A DNA stretch of 12,184 nt from an uncultured bacterium (GTDB taxonomy: Bacteria > Planctomycetota > Phycisphaerae > Phycisphaerales > SM1A02): assembly GCA_903867275.1 (NCBI GenBank), contig CAIPQY010000015.1, forward strand, positions 1 through 12,184, in the 5' to 3' direction. A program made the translations under genes and the position numbers. The notes under the pieces were generated by a model. It was not told where the DNA came from. It saw only the letters and a list, made by a program, of their open reading frames with translations, and made no database searches. Position 1 is the first letter of the stretch. Each line of letters begins with the position of its first letter. This document shows, one piece after another, positions 1 through 7,192 of this stretch.

Positions 1-2820
1 GGCTGTCTCGATCACCGCCTCCAGTTCGCCGGCGATGGCCTGCGTGTCGGCGAGTGCCTGTGCCTCGGCGGCGATGGCCAGATCGCGCTGCTGTGCCGCA
101 TCGGCGGCCTGGCGAGCCAGTTCCTCGCTGCGTGCGGCGCGTCGATCGTGATCGGTGTTCAGCTCGTTGTGCTGACGATCGATCGCTTCCAGCGCGGTCT
201 CGATCAGGCGTCGCTCGCGACGGCGTCCGTCCAGCGTGGCGGTGGCCTCGCTGGCACGTGTGCGTGCGGCGGCGAGCTGTTCGGTGGCCTGCTGCAACTT
301 GGCCTTGGCGGCATCGATCACCGTCTGCGCCGTCTCCATCGAGCGACGCTCTTCCTTCAGCAGTCCGTCGAGCGAGTGCACCTTGGTCTCGCACGCTTCG
401 CGCTCTGTGTGCAGTTCGAGCAGGCGTCGCTCGGATTCCGTGCGCTCGGCGGCGCAGGCATCCAGGTCGTGGCGCACGCGAGCAGCCAGCTGCTCCTGAC
501 GCTCGATCTGGTACTGGCTCTCCAGACGCTGGCGCATCGAGACCTGCATCTGGCCGTCGAGTTCCTGCTGCGAACGCGAGGCTGATGCGGCGGCCTCGTT
601 CAGGCCACTCAGTTCGCCTTCGGCCATGGAAATCTCGACGCTCAGCGCGCTCACGGCGGCTTCCAGTTCGCCGCGCTCCACGCGGCGCGTCAGCACGCCC
701 GCGCGTGCAGTGCGCGCGCCGGTCACGCGCACGCGGCCCGGGCCATCGATCACCGCACCGCAGGCGCTCACCAGGGTGCAGCCGCGGTACGCATCAGCCT
801 GCGCCAGGCGGAGGCCCGTGGCCAGATCCGCAACGCGGTAGCAGCGGGCAAGCAGCGCCGTGGCAACCGGCAGGATGTCGGCGGGGCACTTCACCGCGTG
901 CAGCAGACAGGTTGCCTCGTCGGTGTCCGCAAGCGGGGCTGTGGAAACGTCCGAAGGTGCAGCCAGACGCACGCGACCCTCGAGGGCGCGAACCGCGTCG
1001 GTTGCCGACGCCAGATCTTCCGTTCGTCGCACCACCAGCGTCTGCAGTTCCTCGCCAAGCGCCGCCTCGATCGCCGCAGCGTTGGCCGCGTCGGTCTCCA
1101 GCATGTCGCCGAGCATGCCCACCAGCCAATGGTGGCGCTCGCGATCGGCCAGCACGCGCTTCACGGCCTCGTCCAGACCTTCGCCAAGCTGCGCCATCTC
1201 GTCCAGCAGGCGCAGGCGGCTGTCGAGACTGCTGCGATCTTCGCGCAGCGTGGCCAGGCGCTTCAGGGCTTCGGACTGCTGGTCGCCAAGCGACGCCACC
1301 TGCTCGCTGTGCGCGGCGATGTCGCGGTGGATGCGCTCCAGCGCGTCCTCGGCAACCAGTCGCTGCGTCTGCGCGGTCAGGCGCGCGCTCAGGATCTGGT
1401 CAAGCTCCAGACGCAGGCGCTCGCGGCGAACATCGGCACGACCCAGTTCCGCCTCCAGCGACGGCCCGCGCTCCTGCACCGCGGTCAGGCGACCGAGTGC
1501 GCGTGCGCGCTCACGCTCGACGCCGGCCACGGCTTCCGTGCGGCGTCGCATGGCGTGCTCGGCGGCTTCCATCTGCTCGGAGAAGTCGTTGCGTTCGCGC
1601 GTGAAGGCGGTCACCTCGCGGTCCACGCCCGCCATCGCCTCCTCGGCCTGCGTCGCCTCGTTCACCGCATCCTCGAGACGCGATGCATGCTCCTGACGCT
1701 GCACGCGCAGGGCATCCAGACGCGCGGCCTCGCTCTCCACCGCGGCGCGGTTCTCGGCGCGGGCGCGCTCCACGAATTCAAGGCGCTGCTCGGCCTGGCG
1801 CTGCACGCCGGCGGCCTCCAATCGTGCCTGCTCCAGCTGATGGCGACGATCCAGCGTGGCGGCGCGCTTGGCATCCGCCTCGTGGCGCGCGGCTTCGGCT
1901 GCCTCGAGCGCCGCAGCCACTTCGCGACGACGATCTTCAAGCGCCGTCACCTGGCTGGTGAGGCCATCCAGACGCTCGCGCAACTCGTGATACTGCTCGA
2001 AGGCCAGCGCGGTGCGCAGCGTGCGTCGCTGCGCCTCCAGTGCCTGGAACTTGCGCGCCTTCTCCGCCTGTCCGCGCACGATGCGGAGTCGGCGCTCCAC
2101 GCCGCTCAGCTGTTCGCGCACCGCCACCAGGTGGCGCTCGGCGTGATCCAGCTTGCGCGCGGCCTCGTGCTTGCGAGCGCGGAAACGGGCCACGCCGGCA
2201 GCTTCCTCGATGATCGATCGGCGCTCGATGGGCTGTGCACGCAGCATCGCATCCACCTTGCCCTGTTCGATGATGCAGTAGGCATCGTTGCCGATGCCCG
2301 TGTCCAGGAACAGCTCGCGCACGTCGCGCAGGCGCACCTTGCGGTTGTTCACCAGGTACTCGCTGCGACCATCGGCCCACAGGCGGCGCTCCACCTGCAC
2401 TTCATCGGCGTCCACCGGCAGCAGACGATCCTGCACCAGGTGACGACGCACCGGACCGTCGCCGGCGGGTTCCTCGCCATCCAGACCTTCAAGCGCCTCG
2501 GGTGGTTCGATCTCCGCCGAGATCTCGGGCACGTCGCGATCGATCGTGGCGGCAAGCCGCGGATTGTCGAATTTCAGGATCACGCTGGCGTGTCCGCCTG
2601 GCTTGCGCGAGGCGCTGCCGGCGAAGATGACATCCAGCATGGCGCCGCCGCGAAGGCTCTTCGCGCTGCGCTCGCCGAGCACCCACTTGATGGCGTCCAC
2701 CACGTTGCTCTTGCCGCAGCCGTTGGGGCCAACGATGCCGGTGATGGGGGCGTCAAAACGGAACTCCGTCGGATCGGCGAAGCTCTTGAAACCGGCAAGC
2801 ACCAGACTGCTGAGTCGCAT
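1..2820 (-). CDS. smc: Chromosome segregation protein SMC (3' end outside window)
   Basis: SMC is the ATPase core of bacterial condensin; it dimerises at a hinge, folds into long coiled-coil arms and organises the nucleoid with ScpA and ScpB. The visible 940 codons begin MRLSSLVLAGFKSF, with Walker A GPNGCGKSN at residues 31-39, a Q-loop region IIEQGKVDAML around 184-193, and the family stretch IIEEAAGVARFRARK at about 203-217. A long Glu/Arg/Ala-rich coiled coil follows to about 540, then the hinge at roughly 545-715 and the returning coiled coil to the window edge. The C-loop signature and Walker B lie in the missing C-terminal part (SMCs are usually near 1,150-1,200 residues). The ATG at 2820 is set by AGGAGG a few bases upstream and by the family N-terminus. 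Residues about 99-140 are an acidic, Pro/Gly-rich insertion between head strands. Last gene of the rluA-lipoprotein-smc cluster. Identity is very secure. Confidence 0.97.
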   Translation of the reverse strand, partial: MRLSSLVLAGFKSFADPTEFRFDAPITGIVGPNGCGKSNVVDAIKWVLGERSAKSLRGGAMLDVIFAGSASRKPGGHASVILKFDNPRLAATIDRDVPEISAEIEPPEALEGLDGEEPAGDGPVRRHLVQDRLLPVDADEVQVERRLWADGRSEYLVNNRKVRLRDVRELFLDTGIGNDAYCIIEQGKVDAMLRAQPIERRSIIEEAAGVARFRARKHEAARKLDHAERHLVAVREQLSGVERRLRIVRGQAEKARKFQALEAQRRTLRTALAFEQYHELRERLDGLTSQVTALEDRRREVAAALEAAEAARHEADAKRAATLDRRHQLEQARLEAAGVQRQAEQRLEFVERARAENRAAVESEAARLDALRVQRQEHASRLEDAVNEATQAEEAMAGVDREVTAFTRERNDFSEQMEAAEHAMRRRTEAVAGVERERARALGRLTAVQERGPSLEAELGRADVRRERLRLELDQILSARLTAQTQRLVAEDALERIHRDIAAHSEQVASLGDQQSEALKRLATLREDRSSLDSRLRLLDEMAQLGEGLDEAVKRVLADRERHHWLVGMLGDMLETDAANAAAIEAALGEELQTLVVRRTEDLASATDAVRALEGRVRLAAPSDVSTAPLADTDEATCLLHAVKCPADILPVATALLARCYRVADLATGLRLAQADAYRGCTLVSACGAVIDGPGRVRVTGARTARAGVLTRRVERGELEAAVSALSVEISMAEGELSGLNEAAASASRSQQELDGQMQVSMRQRLESQYQIERQEQLAARVRHDLDACAAERTESERRLLELHTEREACETKVHSLDGLLKEERRSMETAQTVIDAAKAKLQQATEQLAAARTRASEATATLDGRRRERRLIETALEAIDRQHNELNTDHDRRAARSEELARQAADAAQQRDLAIAAEAQALADTQAIAGELEAVIETA

Positions 2821-2823
2821 CGG

Positions 2824-2829
2824 ACCTCC
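2824..2829 (-). promoter_or_regulatory. Shine-Dalgarno of smc
   Basis: On the minus strand this reads AGGAGG, four bases before the smc ATG. It fixes the smc start. A second AGGAGGG lies further upstream (2848-2854) inside a hairpin. Confidence 0.8.
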
Positions 2830-2842
2830 TGTCGCTCGAGTG

Positions 2843-2861
2843 CCCGTCCCTCCTGGACGGG
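2843..2861. other. Hairpin upstream of smc, 7-bp stem with 5-nt loop
   Basis: CCCGTCC pairs perfectly with GGACGGG across a 5-nt loop. In the minus-strand transcript the loop and right arm contain AGGAGGG, an SD-like sequence that would be sequestered when folded. No U-run follows, so a simple intrinsic terminator is unlikely; it could modulate read-through, RNA stability or translation of smc. The structure is seen; the function is inferred. Confidence 0.5.
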
Positions 2862-2864
2862 TTC

Positions 2865-2879
2865 AGGCCGGAACGGCCT
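2865..2879. other. Second small hairpin between lipoprotein gene and smc
   Basis: AGGCCG-GAA-CGGCCT is a perfect 6-bp stem with a 3-nt loop, only three bases from the preceding hairpin. It lies just after the lipoprotein stop codon in transcription order. The pair of hairpins fills most of the 65-nt gap. There is no T-tract on either side. Confidence 0.4.
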
Positions 2880-2885
2880 TCACAT

Positions 2886-4751
2886 TCAGCGAGGGACAGT
2901 ATCCGCGGCCTTCGGCTTTCCTTCAAGACCTGCGCCGCCGGCATCATCCGAATTTTCGCGGCCGGGCGACAGACTCTTCGGTGACGCGGCAGCCTTGGTG
3001 TCGGGCGGGAACTCCGGCCGCTCCTCGACCTTCTCTTCCTTCTCCTTGCGAAGAATCTCCGCAAGGATGCGATCCTGTTCCGCGCGGAAGTCGGCGTTCA
3101 GATCACCGGTGCGGGAGAGCTCGTGCAGCACGCTCAGGGTTTCGCCGTAACGCAGGTCCAGTCCGCTCGTAAGTCCTGTGGGGTCGGGCTTTCGGGCGAG
3201 ATAGGCGATGAATTCCGCCACCGATGGATTCACCTGTTCCACCTTCGCGCGGGTGGCATTGGGGGCTCGGTAGAACACCAGCGCCTTCGCGTCCTCGGGT
3301 TCCCATTTCACGATCAGGCGACCGTTCCAGATGGACGCCGCCATCGGACTCTTCAGGTTCAGTTCCTCGCCGAACACCGCCAGGCGAGGCGCGCCCGTCT
3401 GTGACGCGTACACCAGCGGCTTGTCCGAGGGCACCAGGTCCAGATCGAACTTGCCGTTCACGCGCAACTTCCGGATCAGCGGGTCGTTGCGACGACGCAG
3501 CGCCTCATAGGTGGTCAGGCGAATGTCGAGGTCGCCATCGTCGAGCAGGGGACGAAGACCGATGTCGATGGCGGGGTTCGGTCCCATCTTGCCCATCAGG
3601 CGAATGGCCGCCAGACGGATCGACGTCTCGCCGTTCTTGGCCATCTCCAGCATGGGGTTCACGCACAGCGGATCATCCAGACGCGAGCCGGCCTCAATCG
3701 CCGCCATGCGTGGCTGGTCTTCGGGATAGGTGTACAGGTCCTGCAGCATCGGCAGGCTCTTCTTGCCGATCGCCTGCCACCGCCAACTTGCCGCCGAGGC
3801 GGCGCCGGGCATGGCCAGCAGGCTGCGCCGAACGGCGGACGCGGTCGCCTCGGAGTTCTGCACGTCCAGCGTGGTGTGGCGCACCAGCTGCGCGAATTCC
3901 GAGGTGCGCTCCTGATAGGTGGGCGGCACGGTGATGTCGATCGAGTCCCCGTTCTTTCCATGCGCGGTGTCGTAGCGCTGACCGATCTCGCGCGGGAACC
4001 TGGAATTGATCGCGTTCGCCAGCGTTGCCGCGCGCGTGTGGCTGGGCGTGGCAAGGCGCAGCTTCAAAGGCATGTCCTTCGCCACGCGTCCGCCGTTCAG
4101 GATGCGGCCACTCAAGCGGTCGATGTTGTCGCGCTTCACGTTGCCGGGCGTCACGAAGGGATTGATCACGATCGGTCCGCGAGCATCGGCGAGCGCCGAA
4201 GACTGCTTGCTGCCGGCAACCAGCGGGCCGGGTCGCAGATCCGCCGTCCACAACCGACCGCCTTCCAGGCTGGTGGTGCCCGAGCCCGGCACCGCGTACA
4301 CGCGCACGTCGAACTTCGAGTTGCCGGTGGCGCCGGCGGGGATCACGCCCTCGATCACCACGGCGGCGATGTCGTCGCTGTCCAGCAGTCGCTCGGGGGA
4401 GATGCCCATGCCGGTGGTGGTGTCCGCAACATCGCGGCGCGCGATCTCCTGCAGCAGCAGGGCGCGCACTTCGGCAGGCATCGCTCGGCTTCCCGTGCCG
4501 CTCAGGCCAACCACCAGGCCGTATCCGCGCACGATCACGTCCTCGAATCCGATCAGCACCGCTTCACTCGCCACGGTGCCGCGCATGATGGGGTCCACGT
4601 CGTTCGGGTTCGACACCACCGTCGAGTTCGCGGTGGTTGGGCGCGGCGTGGCCTTCTCGATGTTGGAGCACGAGGCAAGCAGCAGACAGGCGGCAACGAA
4701 CGCGCGGCGCATGGAGCGGAAAGGGTATCGCGGCACGCGAGTTCGATTCAT
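2886..4751 (-). CDS. Lipoprotein with FlgI (flagellar P-ring)-like domain and HEAT-like repeats
   Basis: From the ATG at 4712 (608 aa) the protein starts MRRAFVAACLLLASC, a lipoprotein signal with lipobox LAS-C (Cys15), so it should be lipid-anchored outside the inner membrane. Residues about 50-300 resemble FlgI: VRGYGLVVGLSGTGS at 62-75, then DDIAAVVIEGVIPAGA, FDVRVYAVPGSGTTSLEGG and late FlgI-like strands. Residues about 335-410 look like one or two HEAT-type helical repeats (IRLAAIRLMGKMG; IRLTTYEALRRR). Residues 410-530 are a further domain, 535-565 a charged helix, and the tail is Pro/Ser/Gly-rich and disordered. The span given uses the upstream ATG at 4751, which overlaps the preceding stop as ATGA with weak GGGA upstream; 4712 gives the more typical short signal peptide. 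FlgI normally has a Sec signal, no HEAT repeats and about 370 residues, and there are no flagellar genes here, so a P-ring role is doubtful. Function unknown. Confidence 0.85.
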   Translation of the reverse strand: MNRTRVPRYPFRSMRRAFVAACLLLASCSNIEKATPRPTTANSTVVSNPNDVDPIMRGTVASEAVLIGFEDVIVRGYGLVVGLSGTGSRAMPAEVRALLLQEIARRDVADTTTGMGISPERLLDSDDIAAVVIEGVIPAGATGNSKFDVRVYAVPGSGTTSLEGGRLWTADLRPGPLVAGSKQSSALADARGPIVINPFVTPGNVKRDNIDRLSGRILNGGRVAKDMPLKLRLATPSHTRAATLANAINSRFPREIGQRYDTAHGKNGDSIDITVPPTYQERTSEFAQLVRHTTLDVQNSEATASAVRRSLLAMPGAASAASWRWQAIGKKSLPMLQDLYTYPEDQPRMAAIEAGSRLDDPLCVNPMLEMAKNGETSIRLAAIRLMGKMGPNPAIDIGLRPLLDDGDLDIRLTTYEALRRRNDPLIRKLRVNGKFDLDLVPSDKPLVYASQTGAPRLAVFGEELNLKSPMAASIWNGRLIVKWEPEDAKALVFYRAPNATRAKVEQVNPSVAEFIAYLARKPDPTGLTSGLDLRYGETLSVLHELSRTGDLNADFRAEQDRILAEILRKEKEEKVEERPEFPPDTKAAASPKSLSPGRENSDDAGGAGLEGKPKAADTVPR

Positions 4752-5524
4752 GCCATTCCCGGGCAAGCCGCCGCCATCGCCGGCGGCAGCGGGCAGGTGA
4801 CCCAGGTGAGCGCATCCGAGCCGATCGAGGGAAACCCGAGCTTCCATGCATGCAGAAGCATGGGCTCCGGCGTCCGGCCAGGCGGCAGGCGCGATGTGTT
4901 GGGCGGTGCGTCGGCGCGGTACATGCGATCGCCCACGATCGGACAGCCGAGGGTGGCGAGGTGCACGCGGATCTGGTGCAGTCGACCCGTCACCGGCTCC
5001 ACCTCAAGCACCGTCTGCTTGCCCACGCGCGCCAGCGTGCGCCATCGCGTCTCGGCCGTTTCGCCGCCGCGCATCTGGCACAGCGCCACCTTCATGTCGC
5101 CGCGGATGGCTTCGGTGATCGGCCGCGTGCACACGCCGGTTGGCGCGGGCGGCGCACCCTGCACCACGGCGAGGTATCGCTTCTGGATCTCGCGTCGTTC
5201 GAAGGCGGTGCGAAGTCGCGCATAGCTCGCCTGCGTCTTGGCGAGCAGCACCACGCCTGCCACATCACGGTCAAGGCGGTGCAGCAGCCCCCAGTCGCAA
5301 TCAGGCCCGAGTGTTCCAAGCACATCGCCGCGCAGCGCGAACGCGCCGTTCAGCAGCGTGTCACGAAGATGGCCCTTGCCGGGTTGGGTGGACACACCCG
5401 CAGGCTTGGCGACGCACAGCGCCTCGTCGCTCTCGAACAGCACGGTTGGCGCAAGCTCTGCATTCGCCACCGGGCGCTGACGCTGCGCTGCATCCTTGCC
5501 GTGCTGGGGTGGGCGTGGTGGCAC
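4748..5524 (-). CDS. RluA-family pseudouridine synthase
   Basis: Isomerises uridine to pseudouridine in rRNA or tRNA. The catalytic motif is HRLDRDVAGVVLLAK, with Asp85 as nucleophile (numbering from GTG 5524), preceded by the KPAGVSTQPG strand and followed by the family segments KRYLAVVQG (115-123) and GRLHQIRVHLATLGCPIVGD (180-199). There is no N-terminal S4 domain, as in RluA/TruC-type enzymes, and the 258-aa length fits those. Within the catalytic motif Val-Ala replaces the common Thr-Ser. No ATG is available; GTG at 5524 or GTG at 5470 could start it, and the domain only begins near residue 26, so 5470 is also viable. Neither has a clear SD. The stop overlaps the next gene's ATG by 4 nt, suggesting translational coupling. 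Target site and exact subfamily are not resolvable by eye. Confidence 0.88.
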   Translation of the reverse strand: MPPRPPQHGKDAAQRQRPVANAELAPTVLFESDEALCVAKPAGVSTQPGKGHLRDTLLNGAFALRGDVLGTLGPDCDWGLLHRLDRDVAGVVLLAKTQASYARLRTAFERREIQKRYLAVVQGAPPAPTGVCTRPITEAIRGDMKVALCQMRGGETAETRWRTLARVGKQTVLEVEPVTGRLHQIRVHLATLGCPIVGDRMYRADAPPNTSRLPPGRTPEPMLLHAWKLGFPSIGSDALTWVTCPLPPAMAAACPGMA

Positions 5525-5575
5525 GGGGGCAGTATCGCCGCAGTCGGCTGCGCGTGCAGGGGTAGCATTCCGGTC
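5525..5575. promoter_or_regulatory. Short divergent intergenic region between rluA-like gene and aminotransferase
   Basis: Only about 51 bp (105 bp if the GTG at 5470 is used) separate the two divergent starts, so the promoters of both transcription units must lie here or within coding sequence. I see no convincing -35/-10 pair. An AGGGG at 5558-5562 upstream of the aminotransferase ATG is a distant, weak SD. Confidence 0.35.
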
Positions 5576-6769
5576 ATGCCCATCACGACGCACGGAACGG
5601 CCGCACGTCTCGCCCGCTTTGGCGAAAGCGTGTTCACGCGCATCAGCCGTCTGGCCACCGAGCATCAGGCGGTGAACCTTGGTCAGGGCTTTCCAAACTT
5701 CGACGGCCCGGCCTTCGTGAAGGACGCTGGCAAGGCCGCGATCGACGCGGGATTTGGCCAGTACGCACGCATGTACGGCATGCCGGACGTGAACGCCGCC
5801 ATCGCCCGCCGCGTGAAGCTGGATCAGTCGATCGACGTCGATCCCGAGCGCGAGATCACCATCACCAGCGGATGCACCGAGGCGATCGCCGCCACCATGC
5901 TGGGGCTCGTCGAGCCCGGCGACGAGGTGGTGCTCATCGAGCCGTTCTACGACTCCTATCCGGCCACCGTGGCGATGGCCGGCGGTGTGCTGAAGACCGT
6001 GCGCCTGCAGGCCCCGGACTTCCGGCTTCCGGTGGAAGCGCTGCGCGCTGCGGTGAACGATCGCACGCGTCTCATCCTGCTCAACACGCCGCACAATCCC
6101 ACCGGCCGCGTGTTCGATGCACAGGAACTGCAGGCGGTGGCCGACATCGCCACACGCGCGGGATGTCTGGTCGTCAGCGATGAGGTGTATGAACATCTCT
6201 GGTACGGCCAGCCACATCGCTCGATCGCCACGCTGCCCGGCATGCGCGAGCGCACCATCGTGCTGTCGAGCCTGGGCAAGAGCTTCTCGCTCACGGGCTG
6301 GAAGATCGGCTGGGCCATCGCGCCACCGCACCTCACGGCGGGCATCCGCGCGGCGCATCAGTTTCTCACCTTCTGCAGCGCCACGCCTCTGCAGCATGCC
6401 ACCATCGCCGCACTGCAGGCTCCGCCGTCCTACTTCGACACGCTGCGAGCCGAGTACGCAGAGCGCCGCACGGCCATGGTCGAGGTGCTGCGGCAGGCGG
6501 GTTTCGATCCCATGGTGCCGGAGGGCTCGTACTTCGTGCTGGCCGACCACACCCGGTTCGGCCACGGGAGCGACGAAGCCTTCTGTGAGCACCTGATCCG
6601 GCAGGTTGGGGTGGCCGCCATCCCGTGCAGCCCGTTCTATGCCGATCCGGCGGGGGGGCGGGCCCTGGTCCGCTTCGCCTTCTGCAAGACCCTGGAGACG
6701 ATCGCCGAGGCAGGCAGCCGGATGAAGGCCCGTTTGCACCCCCTCGCGGGCAGCCGAGGTTCTTGCTAG
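5576..6769 (+). CDS. PLP-dependent aminotransferase class I (kynurenine/glutamine transaminase K-like)
   Basis: Fold-type I aminotransferase, 397 aa, cytosolic; moves an amino group from an amino acid to a 2-oxo acid. The N-terminus carries VNLGQGFPNFDGP (33-45), typical of the KAT/GTK/methionine aminotransferase branch. NTPHNPTG (170-177) holds the PLP-contacting Asn174, SDEVYEHLWY (201-210) holds Asp202 and Tyr205, and SLGKSFSLTGWKIGW (232-246) holds Schiff-base Lys235. GWKIGW, with Lys rather than Arg, matches kynurenine aminotransferases. Arg366 in ALVRFAFCK should bind the substrate carboxylate. Substrate could be methionine, glutamine, kynurenine or another aromatic amino acid; the sequence alone does not decide. 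The ATG at 5576 is the family start. The stop TAG lies 35 bp before rplU and overlaps a possible rplU -10 element. Confidence 0.92.
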   Translation: MPITTHGTAARLARFGESVFTRISRLATEHQAVNLGQGFPNFDGPAFVKDAGKAAIDAGFGQYARMYGMPDVNAAIARRVKLDQSIDVDPEREITITSGCTEAIAATMLGLVEPGDEVVLIEPFYDSYPATVAMAGGVLKTVRLQAPDFRLPVEALRAAVNDRTRLILLNTPHNPTGRVFDAQELQAVADIATRAGCLVVSDEVYEHLWYGQPHRSIATLPGMRERTIVLSSLGKSFSLTGWKIGWAIAPPHLTAGIRAAHQFLTFCSATPLQHATIAALQAPPSYFDTLRAEYAERRTAMVEVLRQAGFDPMVPEGSYFVLADHTRFGHGSDEAFCEHLIRQVGVAAIPCSPFYADPAGGRALVRFAFCKTLETIAEAGSRMKARLHPLAGSRGSC

Positions 6770-6772
6770 ACT
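6763..6772 (+). promoter_or_regulatory. Candidate extended -10 promoter for rplU
   Basis: TTGCTAGACT contains TG-n-TAGACT, an extended -10 with four of six matches to TATAAT. It would start RNA near 6779, giving a leader of about 26 nt to the rplU GTG. No good -35 is seen at 16-18 bp. The hexamer overlaps the aminotransferase stop codon. Low certainty. Confidence 0.35.
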
Positions 6773-6791
6773 CCGCGACTCGCCCGATTTC

Positions 6792-6796
6792 AGGAG
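6792..6796 (+). promoter_or_regulatory. Shine-Dalgarno of rplU
   Basis: AGGAG is 8 bases before the GTG at 6805, supporting that non-ATG start. Confidence 0.7.
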
Positions 6797-6804
6797 AACC
6801 ACTC

Positions 6805-7125
6805 GTGTACGCGATTTTCGAAGACAGCGGAACCCAGATCCTCGTCCGCAAGGATGACGAGATCCAGATCGACCTTCGTCCTCTCACCGAGGGCCAGAAG
6901 ACCATCACCTTCGAGAAGGTGCTGGCCATCGGCGCCGGTGATGGACAGCCCGCCAAGATCGGTCTGCCGTACTTGGCAGGCGCCACCGTGACCGCCGAGA
7001 TCGTCGGCGAAGACAGTGGCCCCAAGCTGCGCATCGGCAAGTATTCGCGCCGCAAGGGCTACCGCCGCACGCTGGGCCATCGTCAGGATCACATCCTGGT
7101 GAAGGTCACCGGCATCAAGGCCTGA
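6805..7125 (+). CDS. rplU: 50S ribosomal protein L21
   Basis: Large-subunit ribosomal protein that binds 23S rRNA. The 106-aa product begins MYAIFEDSGTQILVRKDDEI and ends with the diagnostic KYSRRKGYRRTLGHRQDHIL and VKVTGIKA, normal length for the family. Starts at GTG, set by the AGGAG 8 nt upstream and the conserved N-terminus. In most bacteria rpmA (L27) follows directly; here the next element is a strong hairpin and then rnpB, so rpmA must be elsewhere. It may be transcribed with the upstream aminotransferase or from its own promoter at the end of that gene. Confidence 0.97.
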   Translation: MYAIFEDSGTQILVRKDDEIQIDLRPLTEGQKTITFEKVLAIGAGDGQPAKIGLPYLAGATVTAEIVGEDSGPKLRIGKYSRRKGYRRTLGHRQDHILVKVTGIKA

Positions 7126-7148
7126 GCCTCGCAAACTGCAGGAATTCC

Positions 7149-7179
7149 CACGACCCCGCTCCCAACGAGCGGGGTCGTG
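7149..7179 (+). terminator. Strong hairpin after rplU, perfect 13-bp stem without U-run
   Basis: CACGACCCCGCTC and GAGCGGGGTCGTG pair perfectly across a 5-nt loop (CCAAC). It begins 23 bp after the rplU stop and ends 13 bp before the 5' strand of the RNase P P1 helix. The bases after the stem are TCGTACAG, not a T-tract, so it may be an atypical terminator, a processing signal for a joint rplU-rnpB transcript, or a 3' stabiliser. Confidence 0.65.
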
Positions 7180-7182
7180 TCG

Positions 7183-7188
7183 TACAGT
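7183..7188 (+). promoter_or_regulatory. Possible -10 element of rnpB
   Basis: TACAGT, four of six matches to TATAAT, lies five bases before the predicted RNase P RNA 5' end. The -35 position would fall in the preceding hairpin (near 7160-7166), where no good -35 is seen. Weak evidence. Confidence 0.25.
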
Positions 7189-7192
7189 GCGC

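Noticed and set aside
898..3150. Very long plus-strand open frame (750 codons) antisense to smc
   Set aside because: It lies opposite SMC codons with clear family motifs, has no domain of its own, and GC-rich coiled-coil genes commonly leave the antisense frame open. The same holds for other long frames over 54-1696.
3876..5225. Plus-strand open frame opposite the FlgI-like lipoprotein and the pseudouridine synthase
   Set aside because: Its His/Arg/Gly-rich composition is typical of a shadow frame, and the minus-strand proteins have recognisable motifs.
5525..6802. N-terminal extension of the pseudouridine synthase frame back across the aminotransferase
   Set aside because: The frame is open but is antisense to a well-supported aminotransferase; the enzyme's first conserved strand begins just after 5470.
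7149..7179. CRISPR repeat or insertion-sequence end
   Set aside because: The inverted repeat occurs once, has no spacer array or flanking duplication, and fits an RNA hairpin after rplU.
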